Of a stretch of 33,068 nt of DNA, positions 21,861 through 31,476 are shown piece by piece. The notes beneath the pieces were generated by a model. It searched no databases. It was not told the origin of the DNA and worked only from the letters and a program-made list of their open reading frames with translations. The position numbers and the translations under genes were made by a program. Numbering within the stretch: position 1 is the first letter of the stretch; each line of letters starts with the position of its first letter. The stretch spans positions 1 through 33,068 of IMG/VR virus record IMGVR_UViG_3300046327_000277; one strand, 5' to 3'. This DNA is from a virus.

Positions 21861-24063
21861 TCAACTGAAATACTCGGACTTTGTCAAGCCGGATGAAAGC
21901 ATAACAAATCTAATAGCACAGCTGGAGGAGTTGCTAAAGCACTATGGCATGCTATACGGCAAAATAAAGGCGGACGCGCAAGACCTAGAAAAGTCAATGA
22001 AGTCTGCATCTACAGCCACGGACACCGGCCGCAAAGCCATTGAAAAAGCGACGGCTGAAGCAGACAAATTAGCTGCGGAATATGAGAAGCTTACGGCTGC
22101 GCAATCAGACACTGCCAATGAGCTTGCTAAGCTGCGCGCAGAGCAGCAGAAACAGAACGCCGTAAACAAGCTAACTGAAAAGTTTAATAACTCGCTAGAG
22201 GGTTCCTATGACAAATTAAGCGCGCAGTATTCTTTGAATGTTATGAAGCTGAATGCTATGTCAAAAGCAGAGCGTGAGCTATCGCAAGAGGGCTTGATGC
22301 TAACTGCATCTACAAAAGACGTACGCAATGAAATGAAACGCTTGAAAGAAGAAACCGAAGACCATCGCTTGTCTGTGGGTGACTACGAAAAAGGGTGGCG
22401 TGGACTTGTGCAGCAAATGTCAGAAACTAACGGTGCCGCTGGTAGCGCTGCGCAGGGTATTGGTGGCTTAGACGACGCGGCAAAAAAACTTTTAGCTAAT
22501 CCCATAGTGTTGATGTTATCAATACTTGCAGCCACGCTATATGGTCTGTTTAGCCTATTCAAAAGAACCGAATCGGGAGCCGACTTGATGGCAAAAGCCA
22601 CGGGCGCTTTGAACGCTGTTTTGTCTATCGCTGTAGGCGTAACAGACAAACTATATAAAGCTATGCTTTCGGCTTTTGAAAACCCACAGCAGGCGCTTAA
22701 AAACTTAGGAGAGGCAATAGTAAAACAGGTTCTTAATAGGCTTAATTCGTGGACGCTAATAGCTAAAGCAGCTGGTCAAGCTATGCAGGCCCTTGCAAGT
22801 AGGGATATGGCAGCATTGGAACAGGCTGGCAAAGACGCAGGCACGGCTTTGATTCAAATGACTACCGGCTTAGATGCCCAACAGCAACGCGAATTTGGCA
22901 AAGCTATAGCAGATACTACGGAAGAGATAAAAGCGCAGACAGCGGCATTTGTGGCGCTTGAGGCTTCTCGCAGAGGTGTACGCAAAGAAAACAGGAACCT
23001 GCAGAGAGCACTTGAAGAAGTAATAACAAAAGAGGAGCTAGCAAAAGCAGTTGCCGACGACGCGACAAAGTCTTTCAAAGAGCGCGAAGCGGCAAACAAA
23101 GAAGCCCAAGAAGCAACAATAGAGAGGGCTAAGCTTGAAACAAAAATAGCGTCTAACAATTTAGGGCTAATTAGCCGTGAAATTGATATGCGCAGCAAAA
23201 ACGGCGAAAACGTGGAAGAACTGCTTGATGCGCAGCTCGGAGCCTATTCGCAGTTGAAAGCTGCGCAGCGCAGTTATCTGTTGGCTGTGCGCGACAACGA
23301 AAAAATAGAGTCTGAGCTCAAACAGGATAGGCTTGAAAAAGACCTAGACATATTGATTGATGGTTTTGAAGCGCAGCAAGCTATAAACTTAGCTATTGCA
23401 AACGATACTACGCTAACTGAACAAGAGAGGCGCAAAAAAATAGAGGAGACTCGGGCACTAGCTGAAAGGTCATTTGCAAAGCAGATGGAAACCATACAAC
23501 AGTTCACAGGTATAAGCTTGGATTCGACGGCCCTAATAACAGAGGCGGATGCTGTAGCGCTTAACCAAAAAATAAGGGCTTATGACCTTTCGGAAGTTAT
23601 TGAGGGCAGATTGCTTGAGGCAGTCAACGGCCGCAAGAATGCTTTGGTGGGGCTATCTGAAGCAGAAAAAAAGCTAGCTGCAGACAAACTAAAAGCAGAG
23701 CAAGACGAACTTAAGCTTAAAAAAGAGAGTGCAGCAAAGCAATACGATAGCGCCTTGGTAGCCTATGAGCAGGAAAAAGAGCTGCGCATATCTGAAATAG
23801 ATTTGATGCAGGTTACGGAAGCTGAAAAGACAAAACTAAAGCTTGCTGCAGAAAAGGACCGGCTTGAAAAAATGCTTAAGCTAAACGCCGACGTTGAGGG
23901 CCGCATGACAGATATGCAGGTGGCCGCTGCTCGCAACACAATAAAGAAACTTGAGGCAGAAATAGCCAAAGCAGGTGGTGGTGAAAATAAAGACTTGTAT
24001 GCAGCCCTTGGTTTTGATTTGGACGACGAGCAAAAGCTGTTTCAGATTCGCTTAAGTTCATAA
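21850..24063 (+). CDS. Tape measure protein, N-terminal and central part (frame broken)
   Basis: A 737-residue helical protein with long coiled coils (for example 'AIEKATAEADKLAAEYEKL', 'LEKDLDILIDGFEAQQAIN', 'AEKTKLKLAAEKDRLEKML') and a hydrophobic stretch 'PIVLMLSILAATLYGLFSLF' near residue 220. This is the look of a tape measure protein, which sets tail length and helps DNA enter the cell. It ends early, at TAA 24061-24063, after 'DLYAALGFDLDDEQK'. In relatives I know, that block continues into 'AISDSL' and a C-terminal domain with 'YGDGG..FL.GGSHASGND'. Both appear here in the frame of the next entry. A lost base at the CAAAAG run (24031-24036) explains the break. Confidence 0.88.
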   Translation: MADSQLKYSDFVKPDESITNLIAQLEELLKHYGMLYGKIKADAQDLEKSMKSASTATDTGRKAIEKATAEADKLAAEYEKLTAAQSDTANELAKLRAEQQKQNAVNKLTEKFNNSLEGSYDKLSAQYSLNVMKLNAMSKAERELSQEGLMLTASTKDVRNEMKRLKEETEDHRLSVGDYEKGWRGLVQQMSETNGAAGSAAQGIGGLDDAAKKLLANPIVLMLSILAATLYGLFSLFKRTESGADLMAKATGALNAVLSIAVGVTDKLYKAMLSAFENPQQALKNLGEAIVKQVLNRLNSWTLIAKAAGQAMQALASRDMAALEQAGKDAGTALIQMTTGLDAQQQREFGKAIADTTEEIKAQTAAFVALEASRRGVRKENRNLQRALEEVITKEELAKAVADDATKSFKEREAANKEAQEATIERAKLETKIASNNLGLISREIDMRSKNGENVEELLDAQLGAYSQLKAAQRSYLLAVRDNEKIESELKQDRLEKDLDILIDGFEAQQAINLAIANDTTLTEQERRKKIEETRALAERSFAKQMETIQQFTGISLDSTALITEADAVALNQKIRAYDLSEVIEGRLLEAVNGRKNALVGLSEAEKKLAADKLKAEQDELKLKKESAAKQYDSALVAYEQEKELRISEIDLMQVTEAEKTKLKLAAEKDRLEKMLKLNADVEGRMTDMQVAAARNTIKKLEAEIAKAGGGENKDLYAALGFDLDDEQKLFQIRLSS

Positions 24064-24074
24064 AAACAGCCATA

Positions 24075-24851
24075 GTGGATTTGCTTGATGCAAGGATAGC
24101 AGCCATAGATGCTTCACTAGAAAAGTCGCAAGAAGAAAAAAGCGAAATACAGAGCCGCTACGATTTAGAGCTTGAAAATAGGGCTAATGGCTTGGCAAAC
24201 AATGCAGCTCAAGTGCAAAAAGAATTAGAGTTGAACAAAGCAAAAGAAGATGCTTTGTTGAAACAGAAAGCCAAGGCGCAAAAAGCAAAGGAGCTCATAG
24301 ACACAGCTACACAGATAAGCAGTTTAATAACGGCTTCTTCAGAAATATGGGCTAGCTTAAGCGGAATTCCAGTTGTCGGGCCTGTGTTGGCAGTTGCGGC
24401 AATAGCTGCTATGTTTGGTAGCTTTGCAATTTCAAAAATAAAAGCCAAGGCAGCGAGCAAGCAGCAGTATGGAGATGGCGGGTTTGAATTTCTAGATGGT
24501 GGCTCGCACGCCTCGGGAAACGATATTCCCATAGGCATGACTGCAAATGGCAAACAGCGCACTGCTGAAGGTGGCGAGGCTTTAGCCGTCATAAATAAGA
24601 AAAACACGCGCAAATATAAGCATCTAATACCTACGATTGTAGATTCACTCAACGCAGGAAATTTTGAAAAGCACTTTGCGGATTCGGCTGCTTACGCTAC
24701 GCAGATAATGTCAGTCTCAGATGCAACGGACACTAGCACTATGGAAAAGCGCTTAGAGCAATTAGTTAGCCAAGGAAACGCGCGCACCTACACAGATGAG
24801 CGTGGGCGCTTAGTAGAAATAAAAAACAACTTAAAACGCACTTATGTTTAA
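24075..24851 (+). CDS. Tape measure protein, C-terminal part in the -1 frame
   Basis: 258 residues if read from the GTG at 24075; the frame itself is open from about 24018, where it reads 'AKAVSDSLKFIKTAIVDLLD', the expected continuation of the upstream gene. The part contains a coiled coil ('AQVQKELELNKAKEDALLKQ'), a hydrophobic stretch 'IPVVGPVLAVAAIAAMFGSF', and the hallmark tape measure end 'YGDGGFEFLDGGSHASGND' with 'GGEALAVINKKNTRKYKHL'. The GTG is 11 bp after the upstream stop, so re-initiation could make it as a second polypeptide. Otherwise it is the C-terminus of one ~1,000-residue protein joined by frameshifting or by an error in the sequence. It overlaps the next gene by 8 bp. Confidence 0.8.
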   Translation: MDLLDARIAAIDASLEKSQEEKSEIQSRYDLELENRANGLANNAAQVQKELELNKAKEDALLKQKAKAQKAKELIDTATQISSLITASSEIWASLSGIPVVGPVLAVAAIAAMFGSFAISKIKAKAASKQQYGDGGFEFLDGGSHASGNDIPIGMTANGKQRTAEGGEALAVINKKNTRKYKHLIPTIVDSLNAGNFEKHFADSAAYATQIMSVSDATDTSTMEKRLEQLVSQGNARTYTDERGRLVEIKNNLKRTYV

Positions 24852-27369
24852 TTGGACACTAAAAACTAAAAAGCCAACCACAGTCAATATGCTAGACCCC
24901 GAGCGCGCTGTGCTAGGATTCAAGTGGATTGGCGGCGAGGCTGTTGTTAGCTTGACAGATAACTACGTGCGCCTGCCAGTTGTTGCGCTAGAAGTCTATT
25001 ATCTGCAGACGCCTAGCTTTGTTGCGACTTTCACAAACGCAGCATTCTACGATGCCAACGGCTTGCTGCTTTCAGAATCAGTGCCAGTGCTTGGAGCCAC
25101 AGCGCCCGCCGGAGCCGTTACGGGCTTCTTTTCATTTGTCATTGCGGACACTATAGAAAATTTAGCTATAGTGTCCGGTGCCGGGGCGTTTGAACTGTAT
25201 TACGATTCTGTGCCGGCAAATCCGATGTATAGAAAGCTTAATAGGACCGTCAAGGCTGAGCCGGGGCAGCAGTTCTATAGGGAATCAATAGATGGAAGCT
25301 TAGTGTTCTTAAAAAGCGACTATGACTATATAGTTGGGCTGCCGTTCGATACCACTATAAAAGTGCTAGGCTTCGATTCAGAAAGCGGCCAAAGCATAAG
25401 CGCCTATTTTCATTTGACCGACTGCGAGATAGATTCAGACGACAAGAAATTGACGGCTAAGCTAAGCACCACAGACCTATATGAAGACTTCCTAGGCAGC
25501 AAAGACAAGGTATTTAACTTGCTTGACATAGCGGCCGAGTTAGAGCCTGTTTTGCTTACGCGCAGGCCTATTCTGCAGGTATATGTAGCCGGAGACAATG
25601 TGCTAACGAACATAGTGTCAGGCGCTTATTGGGAACAGCAGCTTAGCATAGACCCGGTATATGATGACAGCGTTTTAACAGGAACGCACAAGATGTTCAA
25701 TGCTTTGAACATACGCGCCATTCCCGCAAGCTATGTCCCACTGCTAAGCACAGACGTAACCGGGAGCTACAATAGCAGCCGCGTTAATACGACAAAGCCA
25801 TACAAGCTTGTAGAAACAGCAATACCGTTTGTTGGCTTTTTCAAGCGCAAGTTTCACATAGTGCCCGTTGCGGCAACTGAAGGCGCGGGGTGGTCACTTT
25901 CAGCACTATATGAAACCGAGTACACAGACTATTTTAATATAAGCGTCAATGCACTGCTTTTCAAAGGTGTCAATGGCCAAACAGGCGAATTTTATTTTGC
26001 AGAGTACCGGATATATGCACGGCTTTATACAAGCTTATTGGAGGTAGCCGCTGTTGCTACGCACCCAATACCCGCTAACGATTTGGTGCCTGCAAACCAA
26101 AACTATACAAGGATTGTACCCTATGGCATAAACCAGTTTGTTGTATACGACGAATTCCAAGGCACTCCCAACAAGTTTGGCCGCGTGCCTGAAGGTTCGC
26201 CGGATTCGGGGCTTTATTACAGGCAGCTTCTGCCCGCTGTTGAATCGGGCGCGTCTAACGCAATACCCATATCGCAGAGCAATTGGAAAGCCGTTTCGCT
26301 GTGGTATTACGATACGAGCGCTACGAAGTATTTCTTGCGCGTAGAGGGCGAAAAAGTGCTTTTGCGCGACTGCTTCCCGCTGCACTCGGTTATACAGGCG
26401 CTGCTTAATGCTAATAAGCTTAATTTGACTTTCACAGCGTCTTCGGAATGCTCGCAATTCCTATACGCTGCAATTAACCCACTTGGAGGCTTCACGTTCT
26501 TGGATTTTGATTTTGCAGGCATTTTAGACGCGTACGCAGGAAACCTAAAATGGCTTTTGACGCCCAAGTCTAACGCTATATACGGCAATTACGAGCAGCC
26601 TGCGGCAATAGCTGAAATAACACTTGAAGGCGTGCTTAAAATGCTCAAGACTTGCTTCAACTGCTATTGGCACCTAGAAAATGGCATGCTGCGCATAGAA
26701 CATATTTCATGGTACGACAAGGGCGGCACGTATTCAGGCGTAGAGGTTGGGGCAGACTTGACTAGCTTGATACAGCCAAGGAACGGAAAGCCGTGGAGCT
26801 TTGCTCAAAACAAGTGGAGCTATGAAAAGCAGAATATGCCCGAGCGCATTGAATTTTCTTGGATGGACAAAGTAAGCTCGGGATTTGAAGCGGCCCCCGT
26901 CAACATGATAGGCAAGTTCGTGCAGCCAGGGAACATAGAGGAGCGTTCAGCCACAGGATTCACTACAGATGTGGACTTTATGGCAGCCAACCAATCGGAA
27001 GTGTCTAAGCAAGGCTTCTGCATGTTTGGGGCAGTGATTCACGAGGGTATAAACAAAGCGCCTTTCGTAGAGGTAGCTATACCCGGCTATGAGCTTTCTT
27101 TGCAGAATGGGTTTTTGTCATTCCCGTATCTGCGAGATAGGTTCTTGCTGTTCAACCTGCCCACGGACAATGTAGAGATTGATGGGCAAGAGCAGACAAT
27201 AATTGGCAACGTAAGCCGGTTCAAAAAACAAGACGTTGCCTATCCGCACGTAAGCTCAAACTATTACGCGCTAGTTAGAACCGAACTAGGCTTAGGCAAA
27301 CTGCAATCGACGTCGCTAGACTTCGAAAGCATGATGGAAAAATCGACTATAATGCACGAAACAATATAA
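24844..27369 (+). CDS. Large tail/baseplate protein, 841 aa
   Basis: An 841-residue soluble protein behind the tape measure gene, where distal tail and tail-hub proteins are encoded. The N-terminal ~200 residues are strand-rich; the middle has 'YETEYTDYFNISVNALLFKG' and 'VPYGINQFVVYDEFQG' like other Bacteroidota phage baseplate proteins. The later part has 'LKMLKTCFNCYWHLENGMLR' followed by 'EHISWYDKGG', which resembles a hub domain seen in tail-associated proteins. No lysozyme or peptidase motif is visible. The start overlaps the preceding gene by 8 bp and the next gene begins 4 bp after the stop. The structural role is well supported by context; the exact baseplate part is not known. Confidence 0.82.
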   Translation: MFNWTLKTKKPTTVNMLDPERAVLGFKWIGGEAVVSLTDNYVRLPVVALEVYYLQTPSFVATFTNAAFYDANGLLLSESVPVLGATAPAGAVTGFFSFVIADTIENLAIVSGAGAFELYYDSVPANPMYRKLNRTVKAEPGQQFYRESIDGSLVFLKSDYDYIVGLPFDTTIKVLGFDSESGQSISAYFHLTDCEIDSDDKKLTAKLSTTDLYEDFLGSKDKVFNLLDIAAELEPVLLTRRPILQVYVAGDNVLTNIVSGAYWEQQLSIDPVYDDSVLTGTHKMFNALNIRAIPASYVPLLSTDVTGSYNSSRVNTTKPYKLVETAIPFVGFFKRKFHIVPVAATEGAGWSLSALYETEYTDYFNISVNALLFKGVNGQTGEFYFAEYRIYARLYTSLLEVAAVATHPIPANDLVPANQNYTRIVPYGINQFVVYDEFQGTPNKFGRVPEGSPDSGLYYRQLLPAVESGASNAIPISQSNWKAVSLWYYDTSATKYFLRVEGEKVLLRDCFPLHSVIQALLNANKLNLTFTASSECSQFLYAAINPLGGFTFLDFDFAGILDAYAGNLKWLLTPKSNAIYGNYEQPAAIAEITLEGVLKMLKTCFNCYWHLENGMLRIEHISWYDKGGTYSGVEVGADLTSLIQPRNGKPWSFAQNKWSYEKQNMPERIEFSWMDKVSSGFEAAPVNMIGKFVQPGNIEERSATGFTTDVDFMAANQSEVSKQGFCMFGAVIHEGINKAPFVEVAIPGYELSLQNGFLSFPYLRDRFLLFNLPTDNVEIDGQEQTIIGNVSRFKKQDVAYPHVSSNYYALVRTELGLGKLQSTSLDFESMMEKSTIMHETI

Positions 27370-27373
27370 CGCA

Positions 27374-28228
27374 ATGACACCTTACGCAAACAATTTCAGC
27401 GTCTTGCCTTTCTATACGAACGCAGCGCAGCTTCAACATAAACGCAGTTACAGCTACGGAGACAAATATGCGCTTTACTCATATAACAGCAAAATACTGC
27501 CTTTCCAAATAAAGAGGCCTACGAGCATTGCGCCAATAGTTTCTTGCGTGCTGAAGCCGGAGGGAGGCGACGCGCTAGACATAACAGCCGAGATGCTAGC
27601 GGCAGGTTTGAACATACAAGCGTTCAGTGGCTATGACTTGATTGTCAACCCGTCGGCTATGATTTTCCCCGAATTGCAGCTTGTAGAGGGGCGCCATACT
27701 TTGGAAATTTCAGACGGGGTAACTACATGGCATAGCGATATTTTCACGGTGCGCAACGATACGTCAAAGTTGGTTAAGCTTTTGTTTTGGGATTCGCAGA
27801 ACCTAGAGCACGCACATGGCCAAATATCCTACGCCTATCCGTTCAAGAACTACATACTGCTAGACACAGAGATTGGCAAGCCTGAATATAAATTCGAAGA
27901 AGAAGTAAGCCGCCGCGATGGGTATCTGTTTTATGAAAAACAGATAAGCTATAAGCTTTTCAAATTTGCATTTTTGGCGCCCGAGTACCTATGCGACGTG
28001 CTGCGATTGGTGCGGATGCACGATTATATAAAAATAATTGACAAAAATGCAAATTATTCAATAGAAAGTATTATATTCGACACGAATTGGCAGGACCAAG
28101 GAAATTTGGCAGCCGTCAGCGCAGAATTCGAATGCGATACGGTTGTAAAAAAGATAGGTAGAGGCCTGCCTATAAGCCCATTGGGTGGATTCAGTAATGA
28201 CTTTAGCGACGACTTTGACAATCAATAA
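27374..28228 (+). CDS. Tail/baseplate protein, 284 aa
   Basis: A 284-residue protein I recognise as conserved in Bacteroidota siphophages at this place. The diagnostic C-terminal half has 'SRRDGYLFYEKQISYKLFKF', 'FLAPEYLCDVLRLVRMHDYI' and 'DTNWQDQGNLAAVSAEFECD', ending 'TVVKKIG'. The N-terminal half is beta-rich with 'EGRHTLEISDGVTTWHSDIF'. It lies between the large baseplate protein and the first fibre and is probably part of the tail tip that holds fibres. It has no enzyme motif. The extreme C-terminus is Asp/Phe-rich (SNDFSDDFDNQ). The neighbours are within 3-5 bp. Confidence 0.85.
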   Translation: MTPYANNFSVLPFYTNAAQLQHKRSYSYGDKYALYSYNSKILPFQIKRPTSIAPIVSCVLKPEGGDALDITAEMLAAGLNIQAFSGYDLIVNPSAMIFPELQLVEGRHTLEISDGVTTWHSDIFTVRNDTSKLVKLLFWDSQNLEHAHGQISYAYPFKNYILLDTEIGKPEYKFEEEVSRRDGYLFYEKQISYKLFKFAFLAPEYLCDVLRLVRMHDYIKIIDKNANYSIESIIFDTNWQDQGNLAAVSAEFECDTVVKKIGRGLPISPLGGFSNDFSDDFDNQ

Positions 28229-28231
28229 TTT

Positions 28232-29377
28232 ATGTGGGATGCACTAAAAAGTGCCGTGTCTGCGGTTATCACAGACAACGACAGCAACGAAATTACAGGG
28301 CCAATATTGGAAGCGCTGCTTAATAGCAACGTCATACCGCAGCTTGGTTCTGCGCAGATAGCCGGTGTTGCAGTTCCTACGACGGTTCCAAGTAGCTTGC
28401 CTGAAAAGCCTACATTCTATTTTGCTTACAAGTTAGGTACTTACTCTAACTTCTCAAGCATAACCATAAAAGAGTCAGGCCTATATCTGCTGTTTTGGAA
28501 TTTTGCAACGGGTGTTTGGAACGTAGTGCGGCTATACGATTCAGCAAACAGGCTTGGTGTAAGCTCGCTGAATTATGTTGCTTCTAACGGCACAGCTGTT
28601 GGCACTTTGCAATCAGGGTATTATAGCCTAGTCGAGGCTATCGACGCCGTGCCCTCGGGTCCACCGATTGGTATGGTTATTCCTAACACAATAACCTATC
28701 AAAATAGTCCTATGAATTCGACACCCGTGTTGATTTATATAAAGGGCTTGGTGCGCGTAGGTCGCGAATACCGTTCACTGCTTGTGCAAGATTATTATAC
28801 AGACAGCACCACGTATTGTGCCAACCTAGAGGGAGACTATGTGCTTACGCTGCCGCCCGGGGCAACAGTGCAAGCAACCTGCGAAGCCTTATATTTGAAT
28901 CCAACAATAACGTCTTTAGGTGCTGCGTTTGCTGAAAAGACAAGGTTTAAGATTACATTCACAGCCGCAGTCCCGGCCGTTACGGTAATAGCTGTAGCAG
29001 GAACCTACGTAAAAGCTGCAGGCACGACAGTGATAAGCAATGCTGTGAACGCTACACAGGCTAGCAATAACAGGGCTGTGTGGGGAGGTGCTACAGCATC
29101 AAATGTGCGTATCGAAGGTGTAATATCTGTTAATAGTAATGCAAACAACCAAATAGGCGCACAGATACGCGTATATAGTGCTGCGAACGTCTTGCTTGAA
29201 ACACTGCGGCCACCAATAATAACAACGGATGGCAACGGTCGCTATGAAAATCTAAGCATATCGGATGTGATAACTTCAATGCAAAATGGATATTACATAG
29301 AGCTTTGGCTGGCTAACTTAACTGCGGTGCAAAACGTATCCGTCGCGCAAAACAGCAAATATAACTTAATAGCATAA
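28232..29377 (+). CDS. Tail fibre / receptor-binding protein with shared N-terminal module
   Basis: A 381-residue protein. Residues about 2-38 ('WDALKSAVSAVITDNDSNEI' then TGPILEALL) match the N-terminus of the second fibre gene at 29982 (DALK, VI, N, EITG and two Leu in register), so both probably anchor to the same baseplate site. The middle is strand-rich with 'GLYLLFWNFATGVWNVVRLY'. The C-terminal ~100 residues ('NVRIEGVISVNSNANNQIGA', 'DGNGRYENLSISDVI', 'GYYIELWLANL') look like a jelly-roll receptor-binding head. It overlaps the holin gene start as TAATG. A receptor-binding role is inferred from architecture and position. Confidence 0.8.
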   Translation: MWDALKSAVSAVITDNDSNEITGPILEALLNSNVIPQLGSAQIAGVAVPTTVPSSLPEKPTFYFAYKLGTYSNFSSITIKESGLYLLFWNFATGVWNVVRLYDSANRLGVSSLNYVASNGTAVGTLQSGYYSLVEAIDAVPSGPPIGMVIPNTITYQNSPMNSTPVLIYIKGLVRVGREYRSLLVQDYYTDSTTYCANLEGDYVLTLPPGATVQATCEALYLNPTITSLGAAFAEKTRFKITFTAAVPAVTVIAVAGTYVKAAGTTVISNAVNATQASNNRAVWGGATASNVRIEGVISVNSNANNQIGAQIRVYSAANVLLETLRPPIITTDGNGRYENLSISDVITSMQNGYYIELWLANLTAVQNVSVAQNSKYNLIA

Positions 29378-29985
29378 TGGCACCCATACTCAAAGCTTAT
29401 GTATTAGTGGTATTACAGCATGCTAAGAAGCTAGCTTTATTTGGATTTAGCGATGGCTACAATGTTGCCATCGCTTCTTCCACGTTTGTTTGCTTTGTCG
29501 AATTCATAACGCGCGCTTTTGAGATAGAGGTATTCGGCGTGCCAAACACGGTGCTGTTTGCCATATTCGCCACAATAGCCATAGACGCCTATTATGGCAT
29601 ACGCAAGTCTGTTATGCAGAGCAAAGCGGCGTTCGAGATGGCAAGCCTTTATGGAGACGGCCCCGAGTATAGGAAATTGATGCGCACGCACGAAACCAAA
29701 AAGTTTCAGCTAAGCAAGCTGCGCTATACGTTTTTCAAATGCTTCACGCTTCTCGGGTATCTGTATTTTGCAAATAAGCTTTTGCAGTTCGATGCAAATA
29801 GCGACCTCCTTGCCATTGTTGGCTTCGCAGGCAGCTTGGTTCTTAAGGTGCCACTTACTATATTTTGGTACTACGACTTCAAGAGCATAGGCGAAAATTC
29901 TGCCCACGTGTATGGCAAAAAAGCACCTATATTCGTTATTATAGAAAAGCTTGTTGACCTCAAGATAAAAGACTTAAAACTATGA
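29377..29985 (+). CDS. Probable holin-like membrane protein
   Basis: A 202-residue protein with likely membrane segments near residues 29-46, 56-74, 117-134 and 143-166. The segment 'FAIFATIAIDAYYGIRKSVM' has the Asp-x-x-x-Gly-Ile pattern of phage holins of the toxin-secretion/phage-lysis type, and is followed by a soluble loop and 'LSKLRYTFFKCFTLLGYLYF', like a second half of the family. It would open the inner membrane at lysis. Gene order is odd but seen in Bacteroidota phages: it sits between two fibre genes, with TAATG and ATGA overlaps. No endolysin is next to it. Membrane topology is clear; the holin call is likely but not proven. Confidence 0.75.
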   Translation: MAPILKAYVLVVLQHAKKLALFGFSDGYNVAIASSTFVCFVEFITRAFEIEVFGVPNTVLFAIFATIAIDAYYGIRKSVMQSKAAFEMASLYGDGPEYRKLMRTHETKKFQLSKLRYTFFKCFTLLGYLYFANKLLQFDANSDLLAIVGFAGSLVLKVPLTIFWYYDFKSIGENSAHVYGKKAPIFVIIEKLVDLKIKDLKL

Positions 29986-31412
29986 CAGCAGACGCCTTAA
30001 AAGAGCAAATAGCTTTAGTGATAAAACAGAACGGAAACCAGGAAATAACTGGTTACTTATTGCAGCAAGAGTTGTTTCGCATCGTGGATGCTGCTTATGG
30101 CTACACAGACGACGAAATAGATGCTGCGCTAGACGCTTCAGCAGAATTGACGCTAGAGCCTGTTTTAGCACAGCAAAACGCGCCGGGCACGCAAAGCTTA
30201 GGGTTTAGATACCTAGTAGCTACCGCGCCAACCGGGGCATGGGTTGGCAGAGCAAACGAAATAGCTGAATGGGATGGTGTGGGTTGGGTTTATACAACAC
30301 CTGTGCTAGGAAATACCGTATATGTTGCGAGTGCTTTGATTACAAGGCGTTGGAGTGGCACGGCTTGGGTTACGGCCTCAAGCACAGCTGTTTTGAGCAA
30401 CGGCCAAAATGGTGTGGCAAGCGGATTAAAGTTTGGTACTAACAATAACACGCCCGTAATACTGCGCAGCAATAACGTAGACAGGCTTAGGCTTGGTACA
30501 AATGGCACGCTTGGCTACGAAGCAGACACATCTGCGGGCTATACGGGTTTGAGCGTCCCGCATGTTAGTTGGGTGCAGGACTACGTTACTGCTAACGGTG
30601 GCTTAGGTGCAGGCCAAGGCTTGACTGAAAACGCAGGCAATATTGATTTGGGGGGAAGCATTGACCAATACGCTACGCTGAATCTTAACCCAATGAATGG
30701 TGAATTTGGCGTGCTCGCGGAAGACGGCGGCACTTTTATGTCGGCATATTTTGGCTCGCTTGGCTCGCCATATCAAGGTTATGTAAGCTTAATAACAGGC
30801 AATGAAAGCGCATCAAGAGGCCAATTGCAGTTAAACCCTGAATCTGTTGAGTTAAAATGCAATAACCAAACGGAAGGCATATTTACTTACTTACAATTCG
30901 GGCCAGACAGAGGGGAGCTGTTAACCACAGATAATATAGGCCGCGAATCAGTCGTATTAACTGCGCCAAATGTGACAGCCATTAGCTATTCGGGCAGTGA
31001 AAACTATTCAAGCATGGTTTTGTCAAACACTGGACTTGCTGCAAGAGGTAAAACAATCGGACTTCAAACAGATATGATTAGCATATCTACGTTTGATTAT
31101 GGCAGCGAAGAAGCTTTGTTTATAGCAAACTACAGCCAAGACCTTAGCGAAAGAACTTTTTTTAATATGTACGCGTCTGGCCTAAATTTAGGTTATATAG
31201 ATCAGGTGACGCAGTTAGATACGCAAATTAATGTTGACGGTCCAGACATAAGTATAAGTGCGCAAGGCCGTTTAGATTTTAGGGGCAACCGGCTTGCTTT
31301 CTTTGGCAATGACCTTTTTTTAGGTGCAGCGCCTATTGGGAGCGCAAGTAATGCTTTGCTAGTATATACTCAAGATGGGAACTACGCTATCCCTTTAATT
31401 AGCGTTCCATAA
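29982..31412 (+). CDS. Second tail fibre protein, 476 aa
   Basis: A 476-residue fibre protein. The N-terminus 'ADALKEQIALVIKQNGNQEI' plus TGYLL is the same anchoring module as in the fibre gene at 28232. Next comes a Trp-rich region 'APTGAWVGRANEIAEWDGVGW', a form often found in phage fibre collars, then 'LSVPHVSWVQDYVTANGG' and 'GLTENAGNIDLGGSIDQYAT', typical of trimeric fibre shafts. The remaining ~270 residues are low-complexity beta (many Gly, Asn, Ser) and end 'LLVYTQDGNYAIPLISVP'. No chaperone (S74) end is seen. It overlaps the holin by 4 bp. It is the last gene of the late operon. Confidence 0.82.
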   Translation: MTADALKEQIALVIKQNGNQEITGYLLQQELFRIVDAAYGYTDDEIDAALDASAELTLEPVLAQQNAPGTQSLGFRYLVATAPTGAWVGRANEIAEWDGVGWVYTTPVLGNTVYVASALITRRWSGTAWVTASSTAVLSNGQNGVASGLKFGTNNNTPVILRSNNVDRLRLGTNGTLGYEADTSAGYTGLSVPHVSWVQDYVTANGGLGAGQGLTENAGNIDLGGSIDQYATLNLNPMNGEFGVLAEDGGTFMSAYFGSLGSPYQGYVSLITGNESASRGQLQLNPESVELKCNNQTEGIFTYLQFGPDRGELLTTDNIGRESVVLTAPNVTAISYSGSENYSSMVLSNTGLAARGKTIGLQTDMISISTFDYGSEEALFIANYSQDLSERTFFNMYASGLNLGYIDQVTQLDTQINVDGPDISISAQGRLDFRGNRLAFFGNDLFLGAAPIGSASNALLVYTQDGNYAIPLISVP

Positions 31413-31476
31413 TTCAATTTTCAGATGCTTTTATGTGTTTAATCTTAAAACATTTTTCTTAAGCCCAATTTCACTT

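Noticed and set aside
24031-24036. Programmed -1 frameshift in the tape measure gene
   Set aside because: G-CAA-AAG does not allow good P-site re-pairing and no obvious pseudoknot follows; a lost A is simpler. Kept as a finding but not claimed as programmed.
31435-31476. GTG start for the gene after the second fibre
   Set aside because: The first 14 codons are AT-rich gap sequence; ATG at 31477 is better placed.
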